Shown: in pieces, positions 20,630 through 30,400 of the stretch | Numbering within the stretch: position 1 is the first letter of the stretch | How the letters are laid out: each line of letters opens with the position of its first letter | NCBI RefSeq assembly: GCF_027244095.1 | Contig: NC_069658.1 | Span: 265,120,687 to 265,184,686 of the forward strand | DNA: 64,000 nucleotides | From: Hemicordylus capensis | Taxonomy: Eukaryota > Chordata > Lepidosauria > Squamata > Cordylidae | Direction: 5' to 3' | The notes under the pieces: model-generated | What the model was told of the DNA's origin: nothing | Seen by the model: the letters and a program-made list of their open reading frames with translations, nothing else | Database searches by the model: none | Translations under genes and position numbers: made by a program

Positions 20630-23588
20630 CTACATGTCTGAGAATGTTTGGTTGGGGTAGGCCCATGGGGGCATAAAGGCAATAGGTTTTTCTCCTGCAT
20701 GGATCTTCTCATGTCTCTTGTGGTGGGAACTGTGACTGAAACCTTTCCCACAGTAAGCGCATATATAGGGCTTCTCTCCCGTGTGGATGCGATAATGCTG
20801 AGTGAGAGTGGACTTGTCGGTAAAGCTTTTCCCACAATTTGAGCAAGTGTAGGGCTTCTCCCCCGTGTGGATTCTCTGGTGCCGAATAAGATTGGAACTG
20901 ACATTAAAGCACTTCCCGCAGTGGATGCACTCGTAGGGCTTCTCCCCAGTGTGGATGCGCATGTGCTTGATCAAGTCCGAGTTTTGGCTGAAGCTCTGCC
21001 AACACTCTGCACATGTATTTTGGAACTTAATAGGGATGCGTGTTTGGGGGGTTTCAGCCCCTCCGCCATTTCTCAGGCCTGAGGAAGCCTTGATGGTTGC
21101 GTTCTCAGGATGACTGTATTGGCCCTGATGTTTTCCTGGCAGACTCTTCAAGTGCCTCTTATAATGAGAGCTCCGGCTGAAGGCCTTCCCACAGTCCATG
21201 CACTGATAAGGCTTTTCTCCTGTGTGGATACGCTGATGTTGGATCAGTGTTGATCTATCAGTGAAACTTTTCCCACAGTGGGCACAGCTGTAGGGTTTCT
21301 CACCTGTGTGGGTCCTTTGGTGTCTGATAAGGTTTGAGCTTATGCTAAAACTCTTCCCACAGTCGGGGCACCGATAAGGCTTCTCTCCCGTGTGGATTCT
21401 CCGATGGTTAATTAGGTCTGAGCTCTGGAGAAAGCTTTTTCCACACTCAATACAGATGTTTGGTTTCTCGCCCATGCAAGTTCTCCGGTAGACAATGGTG
21501 CCTTTGCGTTTCCTAACTCTTACCCCACTGTGATGCTGTTTCGCTTCCATCTCTTCTAAAACATCAGCCTGCTCCAAACTTCTGGGGGAAATTCCTTGCT
21601 CTGGACTCTCAGGAACACTGTCATTGGTGGATCTTTTTGGAGATATCTTGCATGGTATTTCAGTTTCAAAAGATGAATGTTTTCCCTTGTCACATCTTTC
21701 ACCTGATAAAAGAATTCATACATGAGTCACACCTCTATTGAACACAGTGGTTGCTTCATTTGCACACAGCTCCCATGGGGTAATGTAGGAACATACCATA
21801 GGAAAGGGACTCCAGTGACAATGTGTGCCTGTAGCTTCCTATCTCTTTCCCATCCGTTCCATGTCAACAATTGCAGAAGTGGATTAAAGATGAAGAGTCC
21901 TGTGAAACTTTGAAAACTATCTAGTACAGTGTTTTTAAAACTGTATTCTGGGAAACCCTGGAGTTTCTCGGATGCTTATCAGAGATTCCACAATTAGAAG
22001 ATCAGAAATCCTGCTGCTCAACAAGCTCCCTTGAAAGACAACTTGCCTACCCCTCTGATCTTCTCTTACAAGACACAGCCGGAAAGAGACGCTGGTATAC
22101 TCTGGGGCAGGAGTTCCCAACATTGGATCTTCAGATGTTGTTGGACTACAACCTCCATCATCCTACACCATACTGGCTGGCCATTGTGGCTGTATATGGA
22201 AGCTGCTGTCCAACAGCATCTGGGGGCCCAAGGCAGGGAACCCAGTTCTAGAGTAAAATCTCAATTCACAGTCGGGACCTAACAAATCTGGCCAGTGCCC
22301 AGCATAAATGTGTCTTTGAATATATCTCTCCTCTAGATATATATCTCCTCTAAAACTATAAATATATCTCCTCTCTATCTCTCTATTTCTCTATAAATAT
22401 ATCTCTTCTAAAACAGCAAGGGTTCCTCTGCAAACGTATGAAAGTAGAGTTTCCTCAGAGTAGGAAGTTTGAAAGCCACTGATCTAGTTTATTCTAACAT
22501 GAATTTCTATAGGAAAAACCAGAATAAGCAGATTCACCCATATCTTAACAAAATAAGTAATCTTCAAGGTGCGACAGGTCACTTTATCATCGTGCTGCAA
22601 AGAGAAACAGGGTTACTCTTCTCAGGTGAATCAGAATCCTTGCTTTAGTTCTGAAAACTGGAGGATTTCCCTGAACTGGGCATTTTAAATGACATTTTTA
22701 AAACCTGAGTTGCATTTCTACAACAAAGTACAGTATCCCATATGACATAAAAAGCAACACTAAAACCAATACAAAGTCAGTGTCAAGCACAGCACAGAAC
22801 CACTCCTCCTCACTAGAGGCGCACAAACCCCGGGACCTTGGGGGATTCCCAAAGCGTGGATGCCCAACAAAAGCTCTTTGTTGTTTCTACTACTAAAAAA
22901 CCAAAACACCCTTAATAACATGGCTGGGGTGGCAGTGGGGGAAGCGAGCACTCCTCCTTGGCAGTGCTGATTCAAAGTACAGCACGGCGGCTAGACCCTT
23001 TTGTGGTGTAACTGATTCGAGAGGCGCGGCGGTGTAATAGGCACCTCCTTCGTTCCTCTTGCAGGACGGAGGATCCCTTCTTCTGCCTAGAGCTACTCTC
23101 ATTCATGAGCCGGAATCCACGTGAGCTAGTCCAGAGACCAACAGCTGCCCCGGCTGGGAGCGGAAAGCGTTTTCTCCCCCTCCCTGCAGTCAAGCGCCTG
23201 TGTGTCGACAGAGCCCTGTATACGTCACCTGCTGCCAGGATGGTGTAGTGGTGAGAGCAACAGACCTGGATTGGGGAGACCAAGGTCCGAGTCCCCTGAA
23301 GCCCAGCGGGGGATCTTGAGCCAACCACCGTCTCTTCACCTAACTTAGCCTACAGGGTCGTTGTGAGAATAACATGCAAGGGGAAGAAGTTTGCACGCCG
23401 CTTGAAGGGAGGGCGAGATAAGAATGTAATGAATAAATAAGTTTCCTATCTTCCCACCGCCCCCGTTTACCTGGGATTTCCTTCTGCTCAGGAACTAAGA
23501 TCTGCTGCTGCAAAGCCCGGGGTTGCCCCAGGGGTCTGGCTCCAGTTTGGGATAATAGTTCCCGCATGGGCGGAGCGCAGACGGACAT
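20630..23588 (-). CDS. C2H2 zinc-finger protein B, two-exon model (eight fingers)
   Basis: This is a presumed nuclear DNA-binding regulator. The terminal exon is 20630-21702. It opens at an acceptor (TTTTATCAG on the minus strand) and is open in the finger frame right back to that acceptor. A matching first exon is 23471-23588, starting at the ATG at 23588 (or 23567) and ending at donor CCCAG/GTAAAC. The split codon G/GT is in phase, giving about 396 residues. Residues 1-122 are a low-complexity N-terminus without a KRAB or SCAN motif. Four fingers start at about Cys123, 151, 179 and 207, then a 40-residue spacer, then four more at about Cys270, 298, 326 and 354. Finger 4 ends HLKSL, without the usual last histidine. 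Finger 5 has a CWQSF variant. Fingers 1-4 resemble 5-8, and the whole protein is paralogous to gene A. The terminal exon is certain; the first exon is inference. Confidence 0.85.
21720..22099 (-). other. Intron of zinc-finger gene B, unremarkable part
   Basis: No feature beyond short frames. Confidence 0.4.
22100..22252. mobile_element. hAT-like palindromic MITE (ACTACAACTCCCA family) in the gene B intron
   Basis: Left arm CAGGAGTTCCCAACATTGGA and GGACTACAACCTCCATCATC. Right arm ends GGGGGCCCAAGGCAGGGAAC. The flanking duplication is no longer clean. Confidence 0.75.
22253..23237 (-). other. Rest of the zinc-finger gene B intron
   Basis: Low-complexity TATATCTC and CTCTATCTCT stretches lie at 22318-22415. 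The remainder is unremarkable and becomes GC-rich towards the right. Confidence 0.45.
23238..23445 (+). mobile_element. tRNA-derived SINE next to the gene B first exon
   Basis: The plus-strand head GGTGTAGTGGTGAGAGCAAC is followed by the B-box-like CCGAGTCCCC, then ACCTAACTTAGCCTACAGGG and GTTGTGAGAATAACATG, ending AATGAATAAATAAG. Same family as 4263-4505. It ends about 25 bp from the inferred donor of gene B exon 1, inside the intron. Confidence 0.75.
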
Positions 23589-23860
23589 AGGACCTCCCCT
23601 CCCCACGGTGGGAAAGCACAACGGTTTTTGTCCACCCTGAGATCCCGGCTCACAATGGAGGCAGAAGTCTTGGTCGCTGACCCAGGAAGCTCAACCTCCA
23701 GCCCACACAGAGCTGCAGTGCAGAAGTCAACCGAGGCGCTTCCTCCTTCTCAGCACAGGGAGAGAGCGCCCCGGTGGCTGCCCTGCAGAATGACTCGAAC
23801 TCCGGCCCCAGGAATGGCGCCCCGCGGCCGAATCCGCTTGCTCTTTAGCGCCACCGTCTG
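23446..23860 (-). promoter_or_regulatory. GC-rich 5' region of zinc-finger gene B
   Basis: A CpG-rich block spanning and lying upstream of the inferred first exon of gene B. It includes the landmarks shared with the other two 5' regions (CACAATGGAGGCAGAAG at 23641, then GACCCAGGAAGCTCAA at 23680). The plus-strand frame from 23643 (MEAEVLVADPGSS) resembles the plus-strand frame near 15.1 kb over a few residues, but the other two stop early. I read the conserved block as promoter or 5' untranslated sequence of minus-strand genes. Confidence 0.55.
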
Positions 23861-24460
23861 GAGACTACAAAATTGTAGGTAGCCGTGTGTGAGGAGGAGG
23901 AGGAGGGACGCGATGCTTTGACTTCATACCTTGGGGACCAACATAAGAGTCACAATGCGGTAAGCACACAGCAAGCGTTTAAGTTCTCCAGAATTCTTCA
24001 GGCTATGTTAAGCAAACTGGCACGTGGGAGGAGGCGCGGAGAAGAAGATAAGGAGTGGGGATTGCCAAGAGCCTGACTGAAGGTCTCCCTGGAGATTTCC
24101 AAACACGTCCCTAATATTTTTCATAAAATCAAGTCATTAAAGTCTCCAGAAACATGATGGACGCTATAGCGGCAAAACAGGAGATACGTTTTAGGTATTA
24201 CACTAGGCTGACAGTCAATAGCAGCCAAATTGAATGGTATTACCGTCCTGATTGAAGGACATTTCACCCCTCAAAAGTTAAGTCCTATTGTTAGCAGAAG
24301 ATCAGCTTCCTCAACTAAATTTTTCCCCCTCTTAGGCGAGGGGTTCACAACCTTTTCAAACCAAAGAGCCAAACTACATCAACATTCAGAAGACATGGTC
24401 AACAAAGAGCCAACATATCAGAGCACTGTTTGCATGACTGAAAATATGCAATATTATGGA
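23861..24460. other. No recognised gene or repeat
   Basis: Left part GC-rich with a GAG-repeat-like stretch near 23890. Right part AT-rich up to the Helitron terminus. Confidence 0.45.
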
Positions 24461-25971
24461 CTAGCTGAACCCGCACAGAGCTTCTGTGCGGTAGTTTATT
24501 TACTTTTTGGAGTTGTGTTGTGAGAATTTGGCTGGTTGTTCAGTTGTGTCTTTATTTTCCCATGTGTCCTCGTTGTCTTTTTGCAGTTCTTTCTGAGCAT
24601 CAGTGCACTTTGTTCTTGGATTCTTTGGGGGAGGTTGGTGTTTCAAGTATTTGCTTAGGGTTTTTTTCTTGTCCCTGCTGTTTTGTGGGTTTTTTTTTCT
24701 CCCCCTCTTAGCAGGGTCAGGTAGTAGCTAGATATTATTTGTTTTTGTGGGGAGTGTGGCTACTGTAGACCCTCTAATTTTAATTTTTTTTATTATTTTT
24801 AATTGTGGTGGTAAGACTGGTTACCCTTGTCCCTCACAGTCCAGTGTTTTGGTTTCCATCCACCTCTCCTCTTGCCCCACTGTTGTCCTTAAAAGCCCGC
24901 CCCCCGTTTGTCTTTTTTTTGTCTCGCCTTCCATCCACCCACCTATTGCCCTACTGTCTCGCCTGCCATCTCCCGGCCTTCTGCCCCACTCTCTTGCCTG
25001 CCATCTCCCCGCCTTCTGCCCCACTCTCTCACCTGCCATCTCCCCGCCTTCTGCCCCACTCTCTCGCCTGCCATCTCCCTCACCTCTTTCCCCAGTGTTG
25101 TCTCTAAAAGCCCCCTGGTTTCTGTGTTTGTTTCTTTGAATGTTTTTATGGAATCACACAGAACATCTTTCTCCTCTCTAGCTCTTACCCCAGTGTTTGT
25201 CCTAGAAGTCCTTTGGGGTTTTGTTTTTGGACCGATGTTTTTCAAGGTAGTACTTTAGCGGAGGGGGGAGATCTGGGGGGAAATCTGTTTCTCCTCACAG
25301 TCTGGCTCTCCGTAGCTTCCCCCCCCCAGCCCGTCAGTTTTCTCCCCCGCCGATACAGTGTGGGAGACTAAGCCGAATCTCGCCTGTCAACCGTCTCCTC
25401 TGTCACGAGTCCCCGCTTGCCCCTACAGCCGGGCCCCCTGCAATCTTTGGCCTCCTAGACATGCCCACGGATGCTGCCTCCACGGCCGCCAGATCCTCCA
25501 CCGGATGCTGCCTCCACGGCCGCCAGGTCCTCCGCCGCCACTTGCCCTCAGGCCGCGCCTCTTGCAATCTTTGGCCATGCCCCCCAATGCTGCCTCTTGT
25601 TTGCTCGGCTGCCGGCCAGGCCTGCCGCCGCTTGGCTCCATGGCCCGCTGGGCCCGCATGCCACCTCTGGCTTCCTCAGCCATGCCTGTGGGGCTACCAG
25701 CCAGGCCCGCTGCTGCCGCCGCCACTTTCCTGCGTGGCTGCTGAACCCTCCGCCGCCGCTTGCCCCTGTGTCCGGGCCCACCTGCTGCTTGTCTCCCCGG
25801 CCATGGCCGCCTCTCCTGTGCACAGCTGCCGCCTTGCCTCCATAGCCACCCAGCCAGGCAATTCTCCTGGGTGCGCCAGGACCAATCAGGCGCCCCCTGC
25901 AGCCCAGCCAATCAGCTGGGCTGCCGGGACGCATTTTCCATGGGCACACCCAGGAGAATTATATATATAGA
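24461..25971 (-). mobile_element. Non-autonomous Helitron with GC-rich cargo (H1)
   Basis: Read on the minus strand, the element starts TCTATATATATAATTCTCC at 25971 and ends in a hairpin (CCGCACAGA/AGC/TCTGTGCGG, 24471-24491), seven spacer bases and CTAG at 24461. It sits exactly between A (5') and T (3') of the host, without target duplication: the hallmarks of a Helitron. No Rep/helicase gene is present, so it depended on another copy. Inside are a 35-bp tandem array and a GC-rich segment (25.36-25.95 kb) giving proline- and alanine-rich frames on both strands. A near-repeat of the terminal phrase, CCAGGAGAATT, also occurs at 25865, about 80 bp inside. Confidence 0.8.
24954..25082. repeat. 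35-bp tandem repeat inside Helitron H1
   Basis: Between three and four copies of a 35-bp unit (GCCTGCCATCTCCC then GCCTTCTGCCCCACTCTC), with starts at 24961, 24996, 25031 and 25066. The period is not a multiple of three, so the repetitive frames are not a protein repeat. Confidence 0.9.
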
Positions 25972-26003
25972 TAATTGATGTGATGATTAAAAATAGTATA
26001 AAA

Positions 26004-26138
26004 CAGGGTTTCTTAACCTTGGGCCCGCAGATATTGATGGACTACAACTCCCATCATCCCTAGCCACAATGGACATGGCTGGGGGTGATGGGAGTTGTAG
26101 TCCATCAACATCTGGAGGCCCAAGGTTAAGAAACCCTG
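26004..26138. mobile_element. hAT-like palindromic MITE (ACTACAACTCCCA family), youngest copy
   Basis: Nearly perfect hairpin from CAGGGTTTCTTAACCTTGGG to its inverted counterpart ending AACCCTG. It has a perfect 8-bp duplication, GTATAAAA, at 25996-26003 and 26139-26146, which fits nTnnnnAn. Both arms carry an intact ACTACAACTCCCATC. Confidence 0.95.
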
Positions 26139-26146
26139 GTATAAAA

Positions 26147-27450
26147 GATAGTGTTCTCCAACTGCAGTATTCTCCCAAACACAAAACTGTTGTTACTTTC
26201 ATTTTCAGAGGGGTGGACATATTAGCCAGTCTGTTGCAGGAAAAAGAACAATCTACTATTACTACTACCAATATGTATATATCACTTTTCAAGCCCCTTT
26301 GGTGGCTTAAAAAAAGATAAGGTGTGCCAGAGGTACAGCCACCAGCGGGCCATTGGTGGTAGGTTCACCTGCAGGCAGTCGCCAAAGCCAGTCGCCAAAG
26401 GGGGCTGCCCTTCAGTGTGGTCAGACCTTCAGTATTGGAACTGAGGTCTGGGGCTAGATTACTGCTTAGACATGCTAAGGGGTCACTCTGGTTGTCTGGG
26501 GTCAGTGGCTTAAAAGTATCTTGGCTTGTCTGGAGACGGGGCACAGGGAGTGAGCTCAGCATATTCAAGTGGTGGTGGGGAATCGAAGATTTGGTGTTAG
26601 CAGGACAGCAGGCTCTCGCTCGCTCGTGCTCTCGCTCGCTCTCCCCCGCAGCTCTCTCACTCACTCTCCCCCCCCGCAGCTCTCTCCCCCCACAGCTCTC
26701 CCCATTGGGCAGGCCAGAGCCAGGCCATCCCGCCGCCGCCTCCTATCTCCTCCTCCCAGCTGGTAGGGCTTTGCCCGCCATCTGCCCACCTCCTCACCAC
26801 CTCTATTATTTCTCCCCACCACCGCCTCCTCTTCCTGGCTGGCAGGGCTTCGCCCGCCATCCACCCACCTCTTCCGGCCGGAGGGGCTTTGCCTGCCAAC
26901 CCTCCACCTCTTCATCCTGACCGCTGCCATTATTTCTCTCCGCTTCAATGCTGGAACTCTTGCACGCTCTAGAGCATCTGCGCATTAGTACTTGATTGTT
27001 CCCCTCACCCCACCCTCACCTGGTCTGCACTCCTGCTCCTCCTCCATCCCGTTGCTTCCACCCCCCTCACCCTTCTTGGTCATGGCTGCAGCATTGCTGC
27101 CACCTATTGGCCAAGCTGCAGCCCCCTATCCCCAGAGACCTCCTCACCCGAGCCCCGCTCCTGCTCCTCCCCCCAGGAGCAGCAGCAGTGGTTGACCGGG
27201 CTGTTCCTCCCTGCTGCCACCACCATGGACACTCATTCCCCTCAGGCCGCTGACAGGCCCAGGGCCCATCCCTTGCCTGCCTGCCTCCCTCTGACAATGA
27301 CCTCGGTAGCCCCAAACAGCAGCAGTGGTTGACTGGGCCCTTCCTTGCTGCTAGTGCTGCCATGGCCCCTCATTCCCCTCAGGCTGCTGACAGGCTCAGG
27401 CCCGTCCCTTGCCTTTCCTTCTGTCTAAGGTCCAAATGACCTTAACCATC
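26147..27450. other. GC-rich, low-complexity region of unknown nature
   Basis: Cys-, Pro- and Ser-rich open frames on both strands come from C-rich simple sequence, with recurring words such as CCCGCCATC and AGCTCTC. The texture resembles the cargo of Helitron H1, so it may be another old cargo, but I could not find termini. No gene is called. Confidence 0.4.
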
Positions 27451-27630
27451 ACAGGCTCCTCCTCTCTATCTGCATATGGAATCCCCACTGCCCTATCACA
27501 ATGGTGCCACAGGCTCCTTCTCTCTATCTGCATATGGAATCCCCACTGCCCAATCACCATGGTGCTTCTGCTCTCACAGGCTCCTTCTCTCTATCTGCAT
27601 ATGGAATCCCCACTGCCCAATCAGGTGCAA
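27451..27630. repeat. Minisatellite, three copies of about 58-67 bp
   Basis: Three copies start at about 27451, 27509 and 27577. Each contains CTCTCTATCTGCATATGGAA followed by TCCCCACTGCCC. Copies differ in length by short insertions. Confidence 0.9.
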
Positions 27631-27695
27631 ACTCTGTCAGCCAATTGCCTCCTTTCTACCACGTCCACATGCATGGCCCGTCTTGGAGAATCAAT

Positions 27696-27696
<1 letters not shown>

Positions 27697-27750
<54 letters not shown>
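27697..27750. repeat. (GATA)n microsatellite
   Basis: About 13 uninterrupted AGAT units adjoining the LINE fragment that follows. Confidence 0.95.
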
Positions 27751-28149
27751 TCTTTTTGGGTTGCCCCAGAGACCAACCTGGCTGCTGCATTTTGTACCAA
27801 CTGCAGTTTCCGGACTACTTATAAAGGTAACTGACCCCATATAGAACACATTGCAGTAGTCGAGTCTGGAGATTACCAGCAAGTGTGCCCTTGTTTTTAG
27901 GTCATTCTCCAAAAATGGCCATAGCTGGCATATAAACCTAAGCTGATAAAAAGCACCTCTGGCCACTGCCTCAACCTGAGAAACTAGAGAGAGGCCTGGG
28001 TCAAGAAGTACTCCAGAAAGTACTTCATCTGAGGGAGTGTGATGCAGGTCTAACCCATCTCCTGAGTTCAACCCCCCACCATAAGTGCCTCCATCTTGCT
28101 TGGATTCAACATCAATTTGTTCTCCCAGCTCATTACTGCAGGCAGGCAT
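27751..28149 (-). mobile_element. L2-type LINE, reverse transcriptase fragment
   Basis: On the minus strand the frame contains LSLVSQVEAVARGAFYQL and HLLVISRLDYCNVFYMG, blocks typical of the thumb-side end of L2 reverse transcriptases. It is homologous to the right half of 2640-3605, so the two can be aligned. Both ends are truncated. Confidence 0.8.
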
Positions 28150-28244
28150 TTAGGGAAGTTATGCCATTTATTCCATGTGACAAAAAAAGTCAAGAAATGA
28201 TACTGTGCAAGCCTACCAGCTTGCAGCAGGAGGACTCAGCTCTT

Positions 28245-28390
28245 GGATGCTCAGGTCCACACCACAGGTGGGATAGGGCTGGGAAAGCCTCCTGCCTGAA
28301 ACAACCGAGAACTTCTGCCTGTCAGTATAGACAATACTGAGCAAGATGGGCCAGTGGTCTGGCTCGGTATAAGGCAGCTTCCTATGACCT
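28245..28390 (+). mobile_element. tRNA-type SINE body fragment
   Basis: Plus-strand body words GGTGGGATAGGGCTGGGAAA, TAGACAATACTGAGCAAGAT, GGTCTGGCTCGGTATAAGGC and AGCTTCCTATG, with the head missing. Confidence 0.75.
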
Positions 28391-28829
28391 TTGCTCCTTC
28401 AGATCTTCCACCTGAAGCCATATAATAGCATCCTAGTCTCTGAACTGACTGTCTTTTCTCTTCCAGTGCCTTCTTCCTAGACAACTTACACAGTGACACT
28501 CCACACCTCTCTCAAACCCAGCATTTCCATTAAATCTTTGGCTCAATGCCTTTGTTTTATATCCAGGCCAAATGAAGCTATATGCAACTCCAGCTTCAAT
28601 TGCTCACACTATTCCTTTGTTACCTTCCCTTCTCCCTTCCCTTTGTCATTGCCATACTCTCAAAATTTAATTTGGGAGTTCCCAACAATAGACTGTTCTT
28701 GTAAAATGATTACTACTTGTTAAACAGCGATTTTGAGCAATGAATTATCATGTTCCTTTTAGTGAACACCAACACAGACACCCTGTGAAGGATTAATTAT
28801 GTCCGATTCTAGTAAAGTTTCCCTAAATT
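28391..28829. other. No recognised gene or repeat
   Basis: Unique-looking AT-rich sequence. Confidence 0.4.
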
Positions 28830-30400
28830 CAGAACGGAACATTGTGACTTATCTGAAGAGCCCATTCTCAGCAGGGGAATGGAGTGCATAGTGGGTTGCT
28901 CTCTCCCATTCGCTCCTAGACAGGGGCCAATCAGAAATGAAAAGAGGCTCAGGAGCTGACCCGCCCCCTTGTGAGTGGGAGGAGCACCCCTGAGAGCCCC
29001 AGGTCTGACTGACTTAGCCAGTGGTGCATACAAGAAAACAAGTAACAGTAATGGAAGACAATAGAAACCAAAAAGGGAAACAAACAGAGAACCTGACACA
29101 AAAAAACTCACCAACTGGAGAACTTGTGTGTAAACGTGGTACCCACCCAATTTGACCAAAGTGTAACAGAGAGAAAGGGTGGGGGGTTGCATGCACTCTG
29201 TTCTCCTGCTGAGAATGCACTCTTCAGATGAGTCACAAAGTTCCATTTTCCAGCAGGGGAGGAGTGCATCCGACAGTGGGACCTACATGAGCTTCAGTCC
29301 CACTAGGAGGGCATCTCTCTGCATTCTACATTTTTACGACTTGCTGGAGAACCCTCCCGCCAAAAGAAGCGTCAGCAGAGGCCAAAGAGTTCAATTTGTA
29401 ATGCCTTACAAAGGTCGAGGGGCATGACCATGTCACTGCCCAGCCAATGTCAAGTTTGCTGGGCTTGAGTGGAAAAGGCGGCCAATGTAGCTGCCCTGCG
29501 TATAGAGTGAGCTGCAACACTAGAAGGTGGAAAAACTCCTGAAGAGGTATAAGCCTGAGAAATGCAGGCCTTGATCCACCTGGAGAAAGAGGAGGATGAG
29601 ACCTTCTTCCCTAATGAATAAGAGCTGAAGGAGGATTCCAACTGATGGAACCCCTTAGTACACTTGATGTAAATTTTTATGGCCCTTCTCAGATCTGAAG
29701 TATACCATGACTTTTCTTTTGCAGTAGACAGATTAGGACAAAACGATGGCAGAAAAAGTTCCTGCGACCTCTGGAACACTGAACTAATTTTGGGGACGAA
29801 AGAGGGGTCTGTGTGGAGCAAAACCTAGTCCAGAAACATCTGGCAAAATTCCTTTCTGACAAATAGTGTACCTAGCTCGGAAACTCTATGAGCCAAAGGG
29901 ATTATTATAAGAAAGAGAACCTTCCATGTTAGGAATTTAAGGTCTACTGATTTCAAGGGCTCAAATGGTGGTTTAAGGGCTTGTAAGACTAGGTTTAAGT
30001 TCCATGTGGGGAATCTGTGGATAGGTGGGCTCAATGGTGCAGCACCCCTCAAGAATCTCTTGAGGTGGGGATGGGCTGACAAAGTTGTGGAATGATTAAC
30101 CCTCAACACTGATGCCCGTAACTTGCCTCTTGAGCATGTTCGGCTTAAGCCCCCTATCCAGCGCACATTGTAAGAAAGGTAGGACGGACTAGACTAAGGT
30201 TGAAGTAGGGGAAACACCTTCCCTTTTGCCCCAATTAGAGAAGGCTTTCCAAGAGGCTTGGTATAGTCTTTTGGTGGAACCATTCCTTGATGCCAAGAAG
30301 GCATTCAGAATCTTGTCAGGGCACTTTTTTGTGTGTCTAAGGGCTTCCTGCTCAATCTCCATGCTTTCAGACTCAACCACCCCAGGTCCGGGTGGAAGAC
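28830..30400 (-). mobile_element. DIRS-like retroelement fossil (tyrosine recombinase part)
   Basis: On the minus strand three neighbouring frames resemble parts of the tyrosine recombinase used by DIRS-type retrotransposons instead of a DDE integrase. An N-terminal core-binding part carries a STKRLYQASWKAFSNW block. A middle part has an FLRGAAPLSPPIHRFPTW block. A C-terminal part has a SRWIKACIS...AHSIRRAA block. Downstream, 28836-28910 and 29170-29255 are inverted copies of one another, in keeping with the inverted or split termini of this order. No reverse transcriptase or RNase H part was recognised. The copy is broken, with at least three breaks. Terminal-type sequence near 30890-30925 suggests it once extended further right. 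It looks moderately old. Confidence 0.65.

Noticed and set aside
21703-23470. KRAB exon for zinc-finger gene B
   Set aside because: All minus-strand frames were read for the KRAB-A pattern (DVA.YFS.EEW) and none was found; the same holds for the region upstream of gene A.
25358-25970. Long proline- and alanine-rich frames on both strands
   Set aside because: They lie inside Helitron H1 in GC-rich sequence where stop codons are rare. No recognisable domain and no consistent codon pattern.
26417-27363. Several overlapping frames of 80-167 codons
   Set aside because: Low-complexity C-rich sequence gives frames on both strands. No domain or splice-site support.
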